From positions 1 to 22,257 of the forward strand of contig JAVCCG010000122.1 in NCBI GenBank assembly GCA_030765605.1: 22,257 bases of DNA, given 5' to 3'. The stretch is from Candidatus Alcyoniella australis. Its GTDB lineage: Bacteria; Lernaellota; Lernaellaia; JAVCCG01; Alcyoniellaceae. The notes below the pieces were generated by a model. That model saw only the letters and a list, made by a program, of their open reading frames with translations. It made no database searches and was not told the origin of the DNA. Both the position numbers and the translations under genes were made by a program. Positions 6,806 through 14,617 of this stretch are shown one piece after another. Every line of letters begins with the position of its first letter. Within the stretch, counting starts at the first letter, position 1.

Positions 6806-8671
6806 TTTCCACTCCACGCGATAGCGCACAGTGTAGTTCGCCAGCGCCTGCTTAATCTTGCTCTCCACCGCCTGCTCGGGCTCGTCGGCCGCGACAACGC
6901 GGATCGTCGCCAGCATGCCGTGGATCTTGTCTTCGCCGACCTCGACCTTGCAGCTTTGGACCATCTCGCCCAGAGCCCCGAGTTCGCGCTGGTACACGCG
7001 GCGCACCGCATCCCAACGCAGCGCGGGCTTGAACAGCTTGCCCACCGCGGTCTTGGGCAGACTTTCGAGCACCACGATCTCCTTGGGCACGGCCGCACGC
7101 TCGCCGATCAGCTCGCCGGCGCGCTTCATCAGCTCATCGCTGGTCAGCGCGACGCCCTGCTCGGGCTCGACGTAGGCCACGGGCACCTCGCCGGCATAGG
7201 GGTCGGGACGGCCGATGGCCGCCACCAGCGAGACGCCGGGGATTTTGGCCAGGGCGTTCTCGATCATCGAGGGGTCGATGTTGTGGCCGCCGCGGATGAT
7301 CAGATCCTTTTCGCGGCCGGTGATCCAGAAGTACCCCTCAGCGTCGCGGCGTCCCAAATCGCCGGTGTTGAGCCAATCCTGGGCGACCCAGCAGGTCTCG
7401 TTATAGGCCTCGTCGGTGTACCCGGGAAAGACGTTGGGGCCCTTGATCACGATCGTGCCGATCTCGTCGTCGTCGCAATCGCGCTGAAAAACGCCGTTCT
7501 CGTCGAGCTTGACGCACTTCATCGGCTGGTAGGGCAGGCGGATGCCGATCGAGCCGACCTTACGCTCTCCGTCGCGGGGGTTGATCGAGCTGACCAGCGT
7601 GGCCTCGGTCAGGCCGTAGCCTTCCAGAATTTTCATGCCGGTGGCGGCCTCGAAGTTGCGAAAAAGTTCGATAGGCATCGGCGCGGCGCCGCAGATCGCG
7701 TAACGCAGCGAGGAGATGTCGATCCCGGCCGCGGGCACCTGCAACAGCCCGGCGTAGACCGTGGGCACGCCGGAGAAGAACGTGGCGCGATAGCGCTCGA
7801 CGATCTTGTAGAAGTTGCCGATCAACGTGCGGTCGCGGTAGCCCGCGGCCCCGGCGAGCACCACGCGCGCGCCCACCGCGTAGGGCGCCAGGCCGGTGGC
7901 GAGTACCGCGTTGACGTGAAACAGCGGCAGGCCGCAGATCATCGAGCTGTCGCAATCAAAGCCCGCCATCACGCCCACGGCCCAGGCGATGTAGGTCTCC
8001 ATGGCGTGGGTGTGCTTGGCCAGCTTGGGCGTGCCCGTGGTTCCGCCGGTATGAAACAGCGCGCATAGGTCCTGCGGATCGATGCTGCGCTCGAAGCTCA
8101 GCCCCTGGGCGTCGTAGCGCCCGAGTTGCTCGTCGAAGTCCAGCACTCCCTCCGCCGTAGTCGGCGGTCCGAGCACGCGCAGCACCACCTTGAGTTCGGG
8201 CAACATACTGCGCAGCTTTTCGACCTTGGGCCAGATGTCGCTGCCCGGCACGTCGCCCAGCGCGATCAGCACCTTGGTTTTGGCCGCTGCCATGATCTGG
8301 CCGATCACCTCGGCCTCGAGCATTGGATTGATCGGGTTGACCACGCCGCAGGCCTGGCCGCCCCAGATCGCAAATTGAGTCTGCGGCAGGTTGGGCAGCA
8401 GCAGCGAGACCACGTCGTCCGGGCCCACGCCCAGGTCGCGCAGCATATTCGCAGTACGATGGATCCCGCCCAACAACTGCTGGTAGCTAAAGTCCAGGGG
8501 CTTATCGTACTGCTCGCCGTTTTGAAAAAAGGTCAGCGCGATGCGCTCGGGCGTGCGCTGCGCCTGGTCGCGGATCATCTCGTAGGTCGAAGCGGGGATG
8601 CCGCGCTGCTCCAGCGGAACCTGCTCAATGCGCTCAATGTCCGCAATTCCGCGGATGCTGTACTGCTCCAT
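6797..8671 (-). CDS. AMP-dependent acyl-CoA synthetase
   Basis: The 624-aa enzyme belongs to the ANL superfamily and activates a carboxylic acid to its CoA thioester through an acyl-adenylate. Motifs are in the expected order: P-loop-like FHTGGTTGTPKLAKHTH (206-222), GYGLTEAT (351-358), TGDLG (436-440), the hinge GREKDLIIRGG (452-462), and the catalytic lysine in KTAVGKLFKP (Lys545). It is somewhat longer than typical 500-560-aa members, with an N-terminal extension before the first domain. The substrate is probably a fatty acid; chain length cannot be read. Start chosen: ATG 8671 with GAGGGA upstream, in preference to the in-frame ATG at 8692. A probable promoter and a palindrome precede it. 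The ETF cluster in the same window supports a role in fatty-acid oxidation. Confidence 0.92.
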   Translation of the reverse strand: MEQYSIRGIADIERIEQVPLEQRGIPASTYEMIRDQAQRTPERIALTFFQNGEQYDKPLDFSYQQLLGGIHRTANMLRDLGVGPDDVVSLLLPNLPQTQFAIWGGQACGVVNPINPMLEAEVIGQIMAAAKTKVLIALGDVPGSDIWPKVEKLRSMLPELKVVLRVLGPPTTAEGVLDFDEQLGRYDAQGLSFERSIDPQDLCALFHTGGTTGTPKLAKHTHAMETYIAWAVGVMAGFDCDSSMICGLPLFHVNAVLATGLAPYAVGARVVLAGAAGYRDRTLIGNFYKIVERYRATFFSGVPTVYAGLLQVPAAGIDISSLRYAICGAAPMPIELFRNFEAATGMKILEGYGLTEATLVSSINPRDGERKVGSIGIRLPYQPMKCVKLDENGVFQRDCDDDEIGTIVIKGPNVFPGYTDEAYNETCWVAQDWLNTGDLGRRDAEGYFWITGREKDLIIRGGHNIDPSMIENALAKIPGVSLVAAIGRPDPYAGEVPVAYVEPEQGVALTSDELMKRAGELIGERAAVPKEIVVLESLPKTAVGKLFKPALRWDAVRRVYQRELGALGEMVQSCKVEVGEDKIHGMLATIRVVAADEPEQAVESKIKQALANYTVRYRVEWKSA

Positions 8672-8693
8672 TAGGTTTCCCTCTTGATACATG

Positions 8694-8708
8694 CCGACCG
8701 GCGGTCGG
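8694..8708. promoter_or_regulatory. Palindrome CCGACC-GGC-GGTCGG before the acyl-CoA synthetase
   Basis: A perfect 6+6 inverted repeat with a three-base centre sits 23 bases upstream of the acyl-CoA synthetase start codon, downstream of the candidate promoter. Position and shape fit a TetR-type repressor site, but no regulator is assigned. Confidence 0.4.
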
Positions 8709-8739
8709 GCGAATTGATTACCATTAATGGAATCGAATC

Positions 8740-8769
8740 AATCTATCGTTCGCACTTTAATGCTGTCAA
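8740..8769 (-). promoter_or_regulatory. Candidate promoter of the acyl-CoA synthetase gene
   Basis: On the minus strand TTGACA (8769-8764) is followed after 18 bases by TAGATT (8745-8740). The start codon is about 70 bases further on and the palindrome at 8694-8708 lies between. Confidence 0.4.
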
Positions 8770-8880
8770 ACCCGAGCTTGGCAATGCTTATTTGGGGAGC
8801 AAAATCGATTGCTGGCGTAAGGCTTTTTTATTATTAGGTATTTCTCCTTATTTAAATTGTATCCGTCGCAATGAAACGTC

Positions 8881-8909
8881 TTGCTTTCAGGATCAACGGC
8901 TCTGATAAT
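8881..8909 (+). promoter_or_regulatory. Candidate promoter of the transglutaminase-like lipoprotein gene
   Basis: GATAAT (8904-8909) is a good -10 box. TTGCTT (8881-8886), 17 bases upstream, is a modest -35 box. The start codon at 8948 follows about 38 bases later. The surrounding 8,700-8,940 gap is AT-richer than the genes and holds nothing else recognisable. Confidence 0.35.
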
Positions 8910-8947
8910 CGATCGGCCGATACTGAAGAAGTCAAGGAAAATTCATT

Positions 8948-11137
8948 ATGCATCATCAAGGTAGACTTTTTCTCTTCTCGATATTGTTGTTGGCGCTGTT
9001 GCTCGCGCTATGCACGACCGCCTGTGATAACGGCGATCAGGGCAATAGTGCGCAAAACGATGACAACGAAGACGACAACGATGACGACGATGACGACAGC
9101 GTCGAGTATCCACCCTGCCCGGCGGACGGCGCGCTCGAGGCGACCTATCAGCCCGAGGAGTTCCCCGACTCGGGACCGATTTTCTCGCCGCTCTACGACC
9201 GGCTTTACCAGCATCCGCAGCCGGTATTAATGCTCAATCCGACCTACAAGATCAGGCAGGTGGAGGTCTTTGATTGGGACCAGCCGTTGGACGCGCACAA
9301 CGGCTTCGAGCTGCCGGCCCTGGCCGATGGCTACCACTGCCTGCGGGTCGAGGGGCTGTCCGCGGACAAGGGATTAGTGCGCGTTTACCTGCCCTTCGAG
9401 GTGCGCAGCACCGAGGACTTTCAGACGGCGCAGGTCGCAACGCCGCCCCTGGGTTCGGCCGCGCCGCTGGGGCTCGACGATGGTTCAGCGAACCTGCCGC
9501 AGTGGATCGAGCTAAGCAACGAGGGCTCGCAGCTGATCGAAGGGTTGCGCGTGTACGACGGACAGCTCGGCGATCGGTCCGACATCGAGGCCTGGGTCGA
9601 CCAATACACAGCGGGCATGAGCGATAGTCAGGCGGCCCAGGCATTGTACGAGGCGGTGACCGCCCAATTGCGTTGGGGCATGGTGCCGGAGCTCGAGGGG
9701 ATGTTCGACCCGGCGCTGATGTTCAACGTTTTCGGCTACGGCTGGTGCGGCGAACAGAGCCACGTTCTGGTCTATCTCTGGCAGATCGCCGGGCTCGATG
9801 CGCGGGTGGCTTACCTCGTCGGCCACGTCTGCGCCGAGGTCTACTATGACGGCGGCTGGCACTTCTTTGATCCGAGCAGCAGGCTGTTCTTTCTTGACCA
9901 CGGTCTGAGCAACGTGACCTCGCTCGAGACACTGGAGAACGACTCTTCGTTGATATATGCCTCGACCGATCCCGACGAGCGATTGGCCAACCTGACCGAT
10001 TTCGCCGACCATTACACTGATCTCTTGGGGCCGCCCAACGGCTCGGAAGAGCCGGATCCCCTGGCGCATCAGACCGTGCGCCATCAGCTCTATCCACGCG
10101 AGAGCTTGAAAATTCACTACAGCGGTTTGGGCGCCAGCTTCTGCCACGATTGCACCGAGGCGCGTTTCTTCAGCGGGGCCATGCGCCGCGAGTGGCAGGT
10201 GCTCGATCCCGAACTCGGGCTCGCACCGCTGTCCATGGAAAACATCGAGCACCTGATGTTCGAGCAGCAGGCTCCGGCGCCGCTGCATCCCGAAGACACG
10301 ACCAATACCGGACGCTGGACCATCAAGCGCGAGTTCAGCGGCTTCGTCCTGGGCGTCTATCTGCACGCGGTGATCAAAGGCGACGATGCCTCGGACACCG
10401 TAACCTTCCTGGTGGGCCCGGACGCGGATTCCCTGGTGCAGGCTGCGACCTACCGTCCCACAACGGAACAACAGGTCTACCTCGATCTGGGCTCGCGGCT
10501 CGATCTTCAGGCATTCATGCCGCTGCGCTCCCTGACCATCGAGATCAGGATCAACGCCGCGGGCAGCGCGGACAGCGTCGGACTCAAACAGCTCGAGCTG
10601 GTCTATATCGAACAGACCGGAGCCTGGGCCGCGCCCGCGCCCCACGGCCCGACCGACGAGCTGATCGTGGACCTCGAGTCCGGGCCCGCGCCGGCGTTGC
10701 GTCTGGGTTATGCGCAACTCGAACGCGAGCAGCCCTCGTCGGTGGACAGCTTCTGCTCGGCTGAGGGCAAACAGATCGCGGCCGACGGCAGGGCCTTCGC
10801 CTCCCTGGCCTACAAGCTCCACGGCGCCAACGGCCATAGGCTTGGCGGCGGCCAGAAGGTCCAGCTGGTATCAAACCGCGGGACGGCCGATCAGATCCAA
10901 CGCATCTGGTTCATGGGTCGCGACGTTTTTTCGCTGTGGCGCTCGCCGGGCGTGCTCAGTCCGGAGAAGGGAGCGTCGGTCGCCGATGGAACTTCCAAGG
11001 ATTGGTTGTCCGACAATGACTGGGACCTGCTGTACGTAGTACGCTCCACACAGCCGGGCCAGGCGACGTTCTCTCTTGAGATCAACGGCCAGGCTGTGGA
11101 GGGATCGGATGTCAACGTACAATTTATCGAGCCCTGA
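8948..11137 (+). CDS. Poly-Asp lipoprotein with transglutaminase-like domain
   Basis: The 729-aa product has a signal peptide ending in the lipobox-like LCTTAC (Cys26) and an Asp/Asn-rich linker at 38-50. The middle region carries a transglutaminase/cysteine-protease-like core: Cys267 in YGWCGEQSHVLVYLWQIAGLDARV, His293 in LVGHVCAEVYYDGGWHFFD, and Asp308, in the spacing of the usual Cys-His-Asp triad. In this superfamily the fold is used for peptide bond cleavage or cross-linking. The N-terminal 60-200 and the C-terminal 400-729 are beta-rich; residues about 445-560 (GRWTIKREFSGFVLGVYLHAV) resemble a carbohydrate-binding-like sandwich, which is only a guess. Ribosome binding site AAGGAAA precedes the ATG. 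The residue after the lipid cysteine is Asp, a retention signal in E. coli. It overlaps the next gene by 29 bases. Confidence 0.82.
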   Translation: MHHQGRLFLFSILLLALLLALCTTACDNGDQGNSAQNDDNEDDNDDDDDDSVEYPPCPADGALEATYQPEEFPDSGPIFSPLYDRLYQHPQPVLMLNPTYKIRQVEVFDWDQPLDAHNGFELPALADGYHCLRVEGLSADKGLVRVYLPFEVRSTEDFQTAQVATPPLGSAAPLGLDDGSANLPQWIELSNEGSQLIEGLRVYDGQLGDRSDIEAWVDQYTAGMSDSQAAQALYEAVTAQLRWGMVPELEGMFDPALMFNVFGYGWCGEQSHVLVYLWQIAGLDARVAYLVGHVCAEVYYDGGWHFFDPSSRLFFLDHGLSNVTSLETLENDSSLIYASTDPDERLANLTDFADHYTDLLGPPNGSEEPDPLAHQTVRHQLYPRESLKIHYSGLGASFCHDCTEARFFSGAMRREWQVLDPELGLAPLSMENIEHLMFEQQAPAPLHPEDTTNTGRWTIKREFSGFVLGVYLHAVIKGDDASDTVTFLVGPDADSLVQAATYRPTTEQQVYLDLGSRLDLQAFMPLRSLTIEIRINAAGSADSVGLKQLELVYIEQTGAWAAPAPHGPTDELIVDLESGPAPALRLGYAQLEREQPSSVDSFCSAEGKQIAADGRAFASLAYKLHGANGHRLGGGQKVQLVSNRGTADQIQRIWFMGRDVFSLWRSPGVLSPEKGASVADGTSKDWLSDNDWDLLYVVRSTQPGQATFSLEINGQAVEGSDVNVQFIEP

Positions 11138-12080
11138 ACGCGGACGATTTCTTCTGCACTACGCGCTAAGCGCGCTGCTGGCGGTCGTGCTTTTATGCAG
11201 CGCGGCCCTGGCCGCGGACAAGCCGTTGCGGCCGTGCTTCCCGGGCATCAGCGGCATGGCGATCTTGGACGAGCACAGCCTGCTGGTGGTTTACGACACC
11301 AAGAACAAGCCTAAAAATGCGGACAAGCCGCGCGTCGCCGCCCTGACCATCGACCGCAAGGGTCGGCCTGAGCTGCGCGATGTGCGGCTGACATGGCCCG
11401 CATCCGCTGCCCTGCCCAACGATTTGGAGTCGATCTGCCCGGTACCCGGACGCACCGACGAGTTCCTCGCGGCCGAAAGCGGCTTTTACCAGGGTCGCTA
11501 CGGACGGGTGTTTCACCTGCTCATCCAGCGCGCCAATACGCGCTGGACGGGCGCGGTCCTCGCCGTCTACCGCTTGCCCGCTGATACGGACAATGTCGAG
11601 GGGCTGGTCTGTCTGCGGTTCGACGATCAGCGCAAACTACTGCTGCTGGGAGAGCGCGGCGGCTCGGACGCCAATCCAAACGGCAAGCTGCGGCTGTGCA
11701 GCATCGGGACGGACAACGCGCTGCAAGTGATCCAGGAGCAGGCGCTGTCCGTGGACGATACGCTGTGGAGCGACCCGCTGCGCAATCGCGACATCGCGGA
11801 GCTGTACCTCGATCCCGAGGGCCGACTGTGGGGCGCGGCGGCCCAGGACCAGGGCGACGGCGGGCCGTTTCGCTCGGTGATCTACCTCGCGGGCAAGGTC
11901 GAGACCCAGGCCGAGAATCCGCTGCAACTGCGCCCCGCGCCGCTGGTCGTCTATCGCATCGACGGGTTCAAGGTCGAGGCGCTGTGTGCGCCGCTGATCC
12001 CGGGCAGCGCCCTGAGCGCGGGCACGGACGACGAGGATTACGGCGGAACCTGGCGACCGCTCCAGGAGCTGCTCCCGTGA
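11109..12080 (+). CDS. Secreted beta-propeller-like protein (phytase-like/SdiA-regulated-like)
   Basis: The 323-aa product has a Sec signal peptide whose hydrophobic core spans about residues 15-36 and ends in AALA-ADK. The mature part has repeated beta-rich segments typical of small propellers. The phrase LPNDLESICPVPG followed by FLAAESG resembles the conserved start of the phytase-like and SdiA-regulated families, and YLDPEGRLWG looks like a blade. The catalytic function is not established. Start chosen: ATG 11109 with GGAGGG just upstream, lying inside the 3' end of the lipoprotein gene (29-base overlap), so the two genes are probably translationally coupled. Envelope location together with the transglutaminase-like lipoprotein suggests a shared extracytoplasmic task. 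Family placement is moderate confidence. Confidence 0.7.
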   Translation: MSTYNLSSPERGRFLLHYALSALLAVVLLCSAALAADKPLRPCFPGISGMAILDEHSLLVVYDTKNKPKNADKPRVAALTIDRKGRPELRDVRLTWPASAALPNDLESICPVPGRTDEFLAAESGFYQGRYGRVFHLLIQRANTRWTGAVLAVYRLPADTDNVEGLVCLRFDDQRKLLLLGERGGSDANPNGKLRLCSIGTDNALQVIQEQALSVDDTLWSDPLRNRDIAELYLDPEGRLWGAAAQDQGDGGPFRSVIYLAGKVETQAENPLQLRPAPLVVYRIDGFKVEALCAPLIPGSALSAGTDDEDYGGTWRPLQELLP

Positions 12081-12525
12081 GATACTCGTCCACCCACAAG
12101 CAACCATAAAATTAATCTTAGGAAACAAGATGATGCGATTAATACAGATAAACCGTTTACAGCTTGCTTTTTTTCTGAATCGTTATGGACAAACACCTTG
12201 ACAAATGGATCACAACCTCATAGAAAGATGTAGACAATAAAAATAAACACCATGGAGCAAGGCATAATCGGGTCATTAAAGCGGACAAGCAGCGACGAGA
12301 CGACAACTAGTATGAACGCTAACCAGTGACGTACGGTAGAGTCTTAAATATGGAAATGCACCCGATGCAGAGCTTAGTCGATTCGGCGATTGGTCCTATC
12401 AATGAGACCGTCGAGATCAAGCATACAGGGAGCGACCCTCACAGTTCATGCCGTTTACGCTATTACCGGACCAACAGGTCGGCAACGCTCGCCCGTTTCA
12501 GAACAACCGTTTCGAGGTTAATCCA
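12081..12525 (+). other. AT-rich non-coding leader of the island
   Basis: These 445 bases contain no convincing gene. GC content falls sharply right after the stop codon at 12080. A TTGACA at 12198-12203 with TAGAAA 17 bases downstream is a weak promoter candidate for the following operon. GACC-AACA-GGTC (12469-12480) is a small hairpin 46 bases before the first gene. A short open frame from GTG 12326 to 12535 has no ribosome binding site and no recognisable content. No terminal repeats, integrase remnants or tRNA were seen. Confidence 0.4.
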
Positions 12526-13419
12526 ATGCAGATAGATAACACCCTTTCCATTAAAGGGAAAAGGGATCTAATCAACAGTGTCCTTGAACCTCTGACATCG
12601 GTCGAAGCTTTCAAGAGTCGCTTTTTACAAAATACCGGCGATTCTATGGCTGAAGCTGATGTTGCTGATCCTGTTAAATGGCTAACAGCTCTTACTGAAG
12701 AGATGATTAAAAATATCAACAAGGATAAGTATAATAATCTTTTCAACGCACTCAACTTTAAAAACCCTCAGTCTTTCCTGAAGTGGAAATCTCCTCAGGT
12801 TTGGGATGAATATATTGAATATTGTAAGGATCTAGTTAGAAATACGTCGTATGGGCTCGTATTGGTTCCTACCAATATAAACACACGCAAAGAATGCTTA
12901 ATCAGGCTTTTCTCGGGAAATCTTAAATTGCTTTGGTTGAATCTTGGTGCCGTCAATGAAGCTGTTTGGGACATTAATACCGTATCGTCATTAGCAACAT
13001 CCCTCAGGAAGCACAAGCCCAAGGTCATTGCAAGCTTTGGTTGGGAACATATTAGTCCAGAAATGGAATTTGACGATAAACAGATAAAAAATCTAATAAA
13101 AAAGAGAAATGTCCTACAAACGATAGCCTCGTATGGTAAAGAGAATAAAGAGAAAACACTGTTGATCGTACTTCGCGAGAGAATGGAAAACCATTTTGTT
13201 TTATCCGTTAACAAAAACCTGGCAGAAAAGACTGTTGCCACTTTGATGTTTGAGTACTTACATAGTGAGGACCAACAACGTCGCGACACTTACTTCCTGG
13301 AGTCACCAACGGCTAAATTGTTTGAAATAGGCATTATTACGAAACATTTACTCAGAGAGCCTATAGTGGAACCTGAATCTGAAAGGGGCTCTCCTGATTC
13401 CTACTGGATCAGATTCTAG
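12526..13419 (+). CDS. Orphan 297-aa protein of the AT-rich island
   Basis: I do not recognise this protein. It is soluble, with no signal peptide or membrane helix. The N-terminal half (about 1-110) is predicted helical and lysine-rich. The second part reads as an alpha/beta domain with strands YGLVLVPT, LKLLWLNLGAV, PKVIASFGW and KTLLIVLRER separated by helices; the C-terminal tail SPDSYWIRF is polar and aromatic. No catalytic motif, zinc cluster or helix-turn-helix stands out. Start chosen: ATG 12526 with GAGG eight bases upstream; an in-frame ATG at 12448 has no ribosome binding site. Composition is AT-rich with AAA, ATA, TTA and AGA codons, unlike the flanking genes. It precedes the HD-domain gene by 37 bases in the same direction, so the two probably form an operon. 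Confidence 0.75.
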   Translation: MQIDNTLSIKGKRDLINSVLEPLTSVEAFKSRFLQNTGDSMAEADVADPVKWLTALTEEMIKNINKDKYNNLFNALNFKNPQSFLKWKSPQVWDEYIEYCKDLVRNTSYGLVLVPTNINTRKECLIRLFSGNLKLLWLNLGAVNEAVWDINTVSSLATSLRKHKPKVIASFGWEHISPEMEFDDKQIKNLIKKRNVLQTIASYGKENKEKTLLIVLRERMENHFVLSVNKNLAEKTVATLMFEYLHSEDQQRRDTYFLESPTAKLFEIGIITKHLLREPIVEPESERGSPDSYWIRF

Positions 13420-13456
13420 TTATCCCAAAAAAATCAAAATGAATCAAGGTGGCCTT

Positions 13457-14554
13457 ATGTCAGCTGAGAATGTACCCAGGGATGTAGTCGATGAATTCTT
13501 TACTCATTCGAAGATAATCAGCAGAATTGTAATGAAAGGTAGCGTTACCTTTTTTATTCAAGGCGATTTTCGATGGGATAATGGTAAATTAATAGATTTT
13601 GACGATCGCCAAAGAAACCTTGGAGAAGAAGCACAAATTCTCGCTAGGTATTTAAGTAAGGGGTGGCTTGTAATCCCATGGCCACTTTTAAAGCGAAATT
13701 CAGCAAGTTTTCAGGACGATCTAACATCGATTTGGCCATGTAGAAAAACGATAAATCCTCCTACTTATCATAAAATTATTTGTATTGAAACATCAAGCTT
13801 CCTGGCAAAATCTGAAAGAATTGATATTGATGATGTCAATTATACAGTAGAATCTCAGTTTTGCAACATGACTCCCCTTCAATATTTATGCGCTAAAGAC
13901 GATTATACGTGGGAGCACTCGATGCGCGTTGGTCGCATAACATCTAATATGGTTAATTTATTTGATGCTTTATTCACCTTTGCCGAGATCAATGCTTTAC
14001 GCCTCTGTGGTTATCTTCATGATTTTGGTAAATTAAATGCTCCCGATATTCTACTAAGCAAGCCCTCTAGCTTATCACCAAGGGAAATGTATTGGGTAAA
14101 TAGGCATCAATTGGTGGGCCTTGGTCTTGTCAGCATTCTCTCTGACGCTTCCCCATATTTGAAAACCTTGCCAATTTTATGTCATCACCTTCGACCATAT
14201 CAGGTAGAACTAGTTGGAAGAGACTTTTTTCAAGAGGAAAAAATACATGACGTTGAAGGACGATATGCTAAATTCGTTGTTGGTACTACTATACTGAAGC
14301 TAGCTGACGCTTTAGATTGCCTTTTATCTAGTCGATCATATCAAAAACGGAAGACACCCAGGGAAGCAATAGATATTCTTTTGAAAGACATTAAGATAAC
14401 TGAAAGAGTTAGTAATCACCATGCGTTCCCATTAGTTCCTCTGATTGGAAAAAACATTTACTTCCCGATCATTGAAAATTGGTTAAACTCTGCTAAAACT
14501 ATAATCTTTCTTAATGATCTACTTAGAACATTTCCATCACCACCCCCTGATTAA
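13457..14554 (+). CDS. HD-GYP-like domain protein lacking the GYP motif
   Basis: The 365-aa protein has an unknown N-terminal domain (about 1-140) and an HD-GYP-like phosphohydrolase domain (about 145-335). Metal-ligand positions are kept: His154 in EHSMRVGRIT, HD at 188-189 with Lys192 in YLHDFGKLNAPDILLSKPSSLS, His217, the pair His243-His244, and Asp284/Asp287 in LKLADALDCLLSSRSYQKRKTPREA. In canonical enzymes the HH is followed by E-x-x-DGSGYP; here it is LRPYQVELVGRDFF, so GYP is absent. HD-GYP proteins degrade cyclic di-GMP or related dinucleotides; loss of GYP leaves activity and substrate open. ATG 13457 has AAGGTGG upstream. AT-rich codon use matches the preceding orphan gene. No receiver or sensor domain was recognised. 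Confidence 0.82.
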   Translation: MSAENVPRDVVDEFFTHSKIISRIVMKGSVTFFIQGDFRWDNGKLIDFDDRQRNLGEEAQILARYLSKGWLVIPWPLLKRNSASFQDDLTSIWPCRKTINPPTYHKIICIETSSFLAKSERIDIDDVNYTVESQFCNMTPLQYLCAKDDYTWEHSMRVGRITSNMVNLFDALFTFAEINALRLCGYLHDFGKLNAPDILLSKPSSLSPREMYWVNRHQLVGLGLVSILSDASPYLKTLPILCHHLRPYQVELVGRDFFQEEKIHDVEGRYAKFVVGTTILKLADALDCLLSSRSYQKRKTPREAIDILLKDIKITERVSNHHAFPLVPLIGKNIYFPIIENWLNSAKTIIFLNDLLRTFPSPPPD

Positions 14555-14560
14555 GAGCAG

Positions 14561-14589
14561 AAAAAACCCGCGCCCCAAAGGGACGCGGG
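14561..14589 (-). terminator. Intrinsic terminator of the ETF/oxidoreductase operon
   Basis: Read on the minus strand, CCCGCG-TCCC-TTT-GGGG-CGCGGG forms a strong GC-rich hairpin (one bulge) followed directly by six T. It lies about 30 bases after the TAG of the Fe-S oxidoreductase gene. On the plus strand the T-run is missing, so it mainly ends minus-strand transcription, though it also sits just after the HD gene. Confidence 0.9.
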
Positions 14590-14617
14590 CTGGTAAATAA
14601 CTGTCTTGCTCTAGGGT

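Noticed and set aside
6920-8068. Long antisense open frame opposite the acyl-CoA synthetase
   Set aside because: The real gene on the minus strand has all AMP-binding motifs; the antisense product is low-complexity.
8868-8885. GTCGCAATGAAACG, similar to the end of some CRISPR repeats
   Set aside because: Only one copy is present, with no regularly spaced repeats or cas genes.
8684-8905. 73-codon open frame upstream of the transglutaminase-like lipoprotein
   Set aside because: It overlaps the probable promoter and operator of the divergent acyl-CoA synthetase, lacks a ribosome binding site and has no recognisable content.
9512-10837. Long antisense open frame opposite the transglutaminase-like lipoprotein
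   Set aside because: Same cause: GC-rich codon bias leaves the opposite frame open. No recognisable domain or start signal.
12326-12535. 69-codon open frame before the orphan island gene
   Set aside because: GTG start without ribosome binding site, and it overlaps the start of the better-supported gene; kept as leader sequence.
12081-14560. Possible transposon or prophage origin of the AT-rich island
   Set aside because: No transposase, integrase, terminal inverted repeats, target-site duplication or tRNA could be seen, so only the general idea of horizontal transfer is kept.
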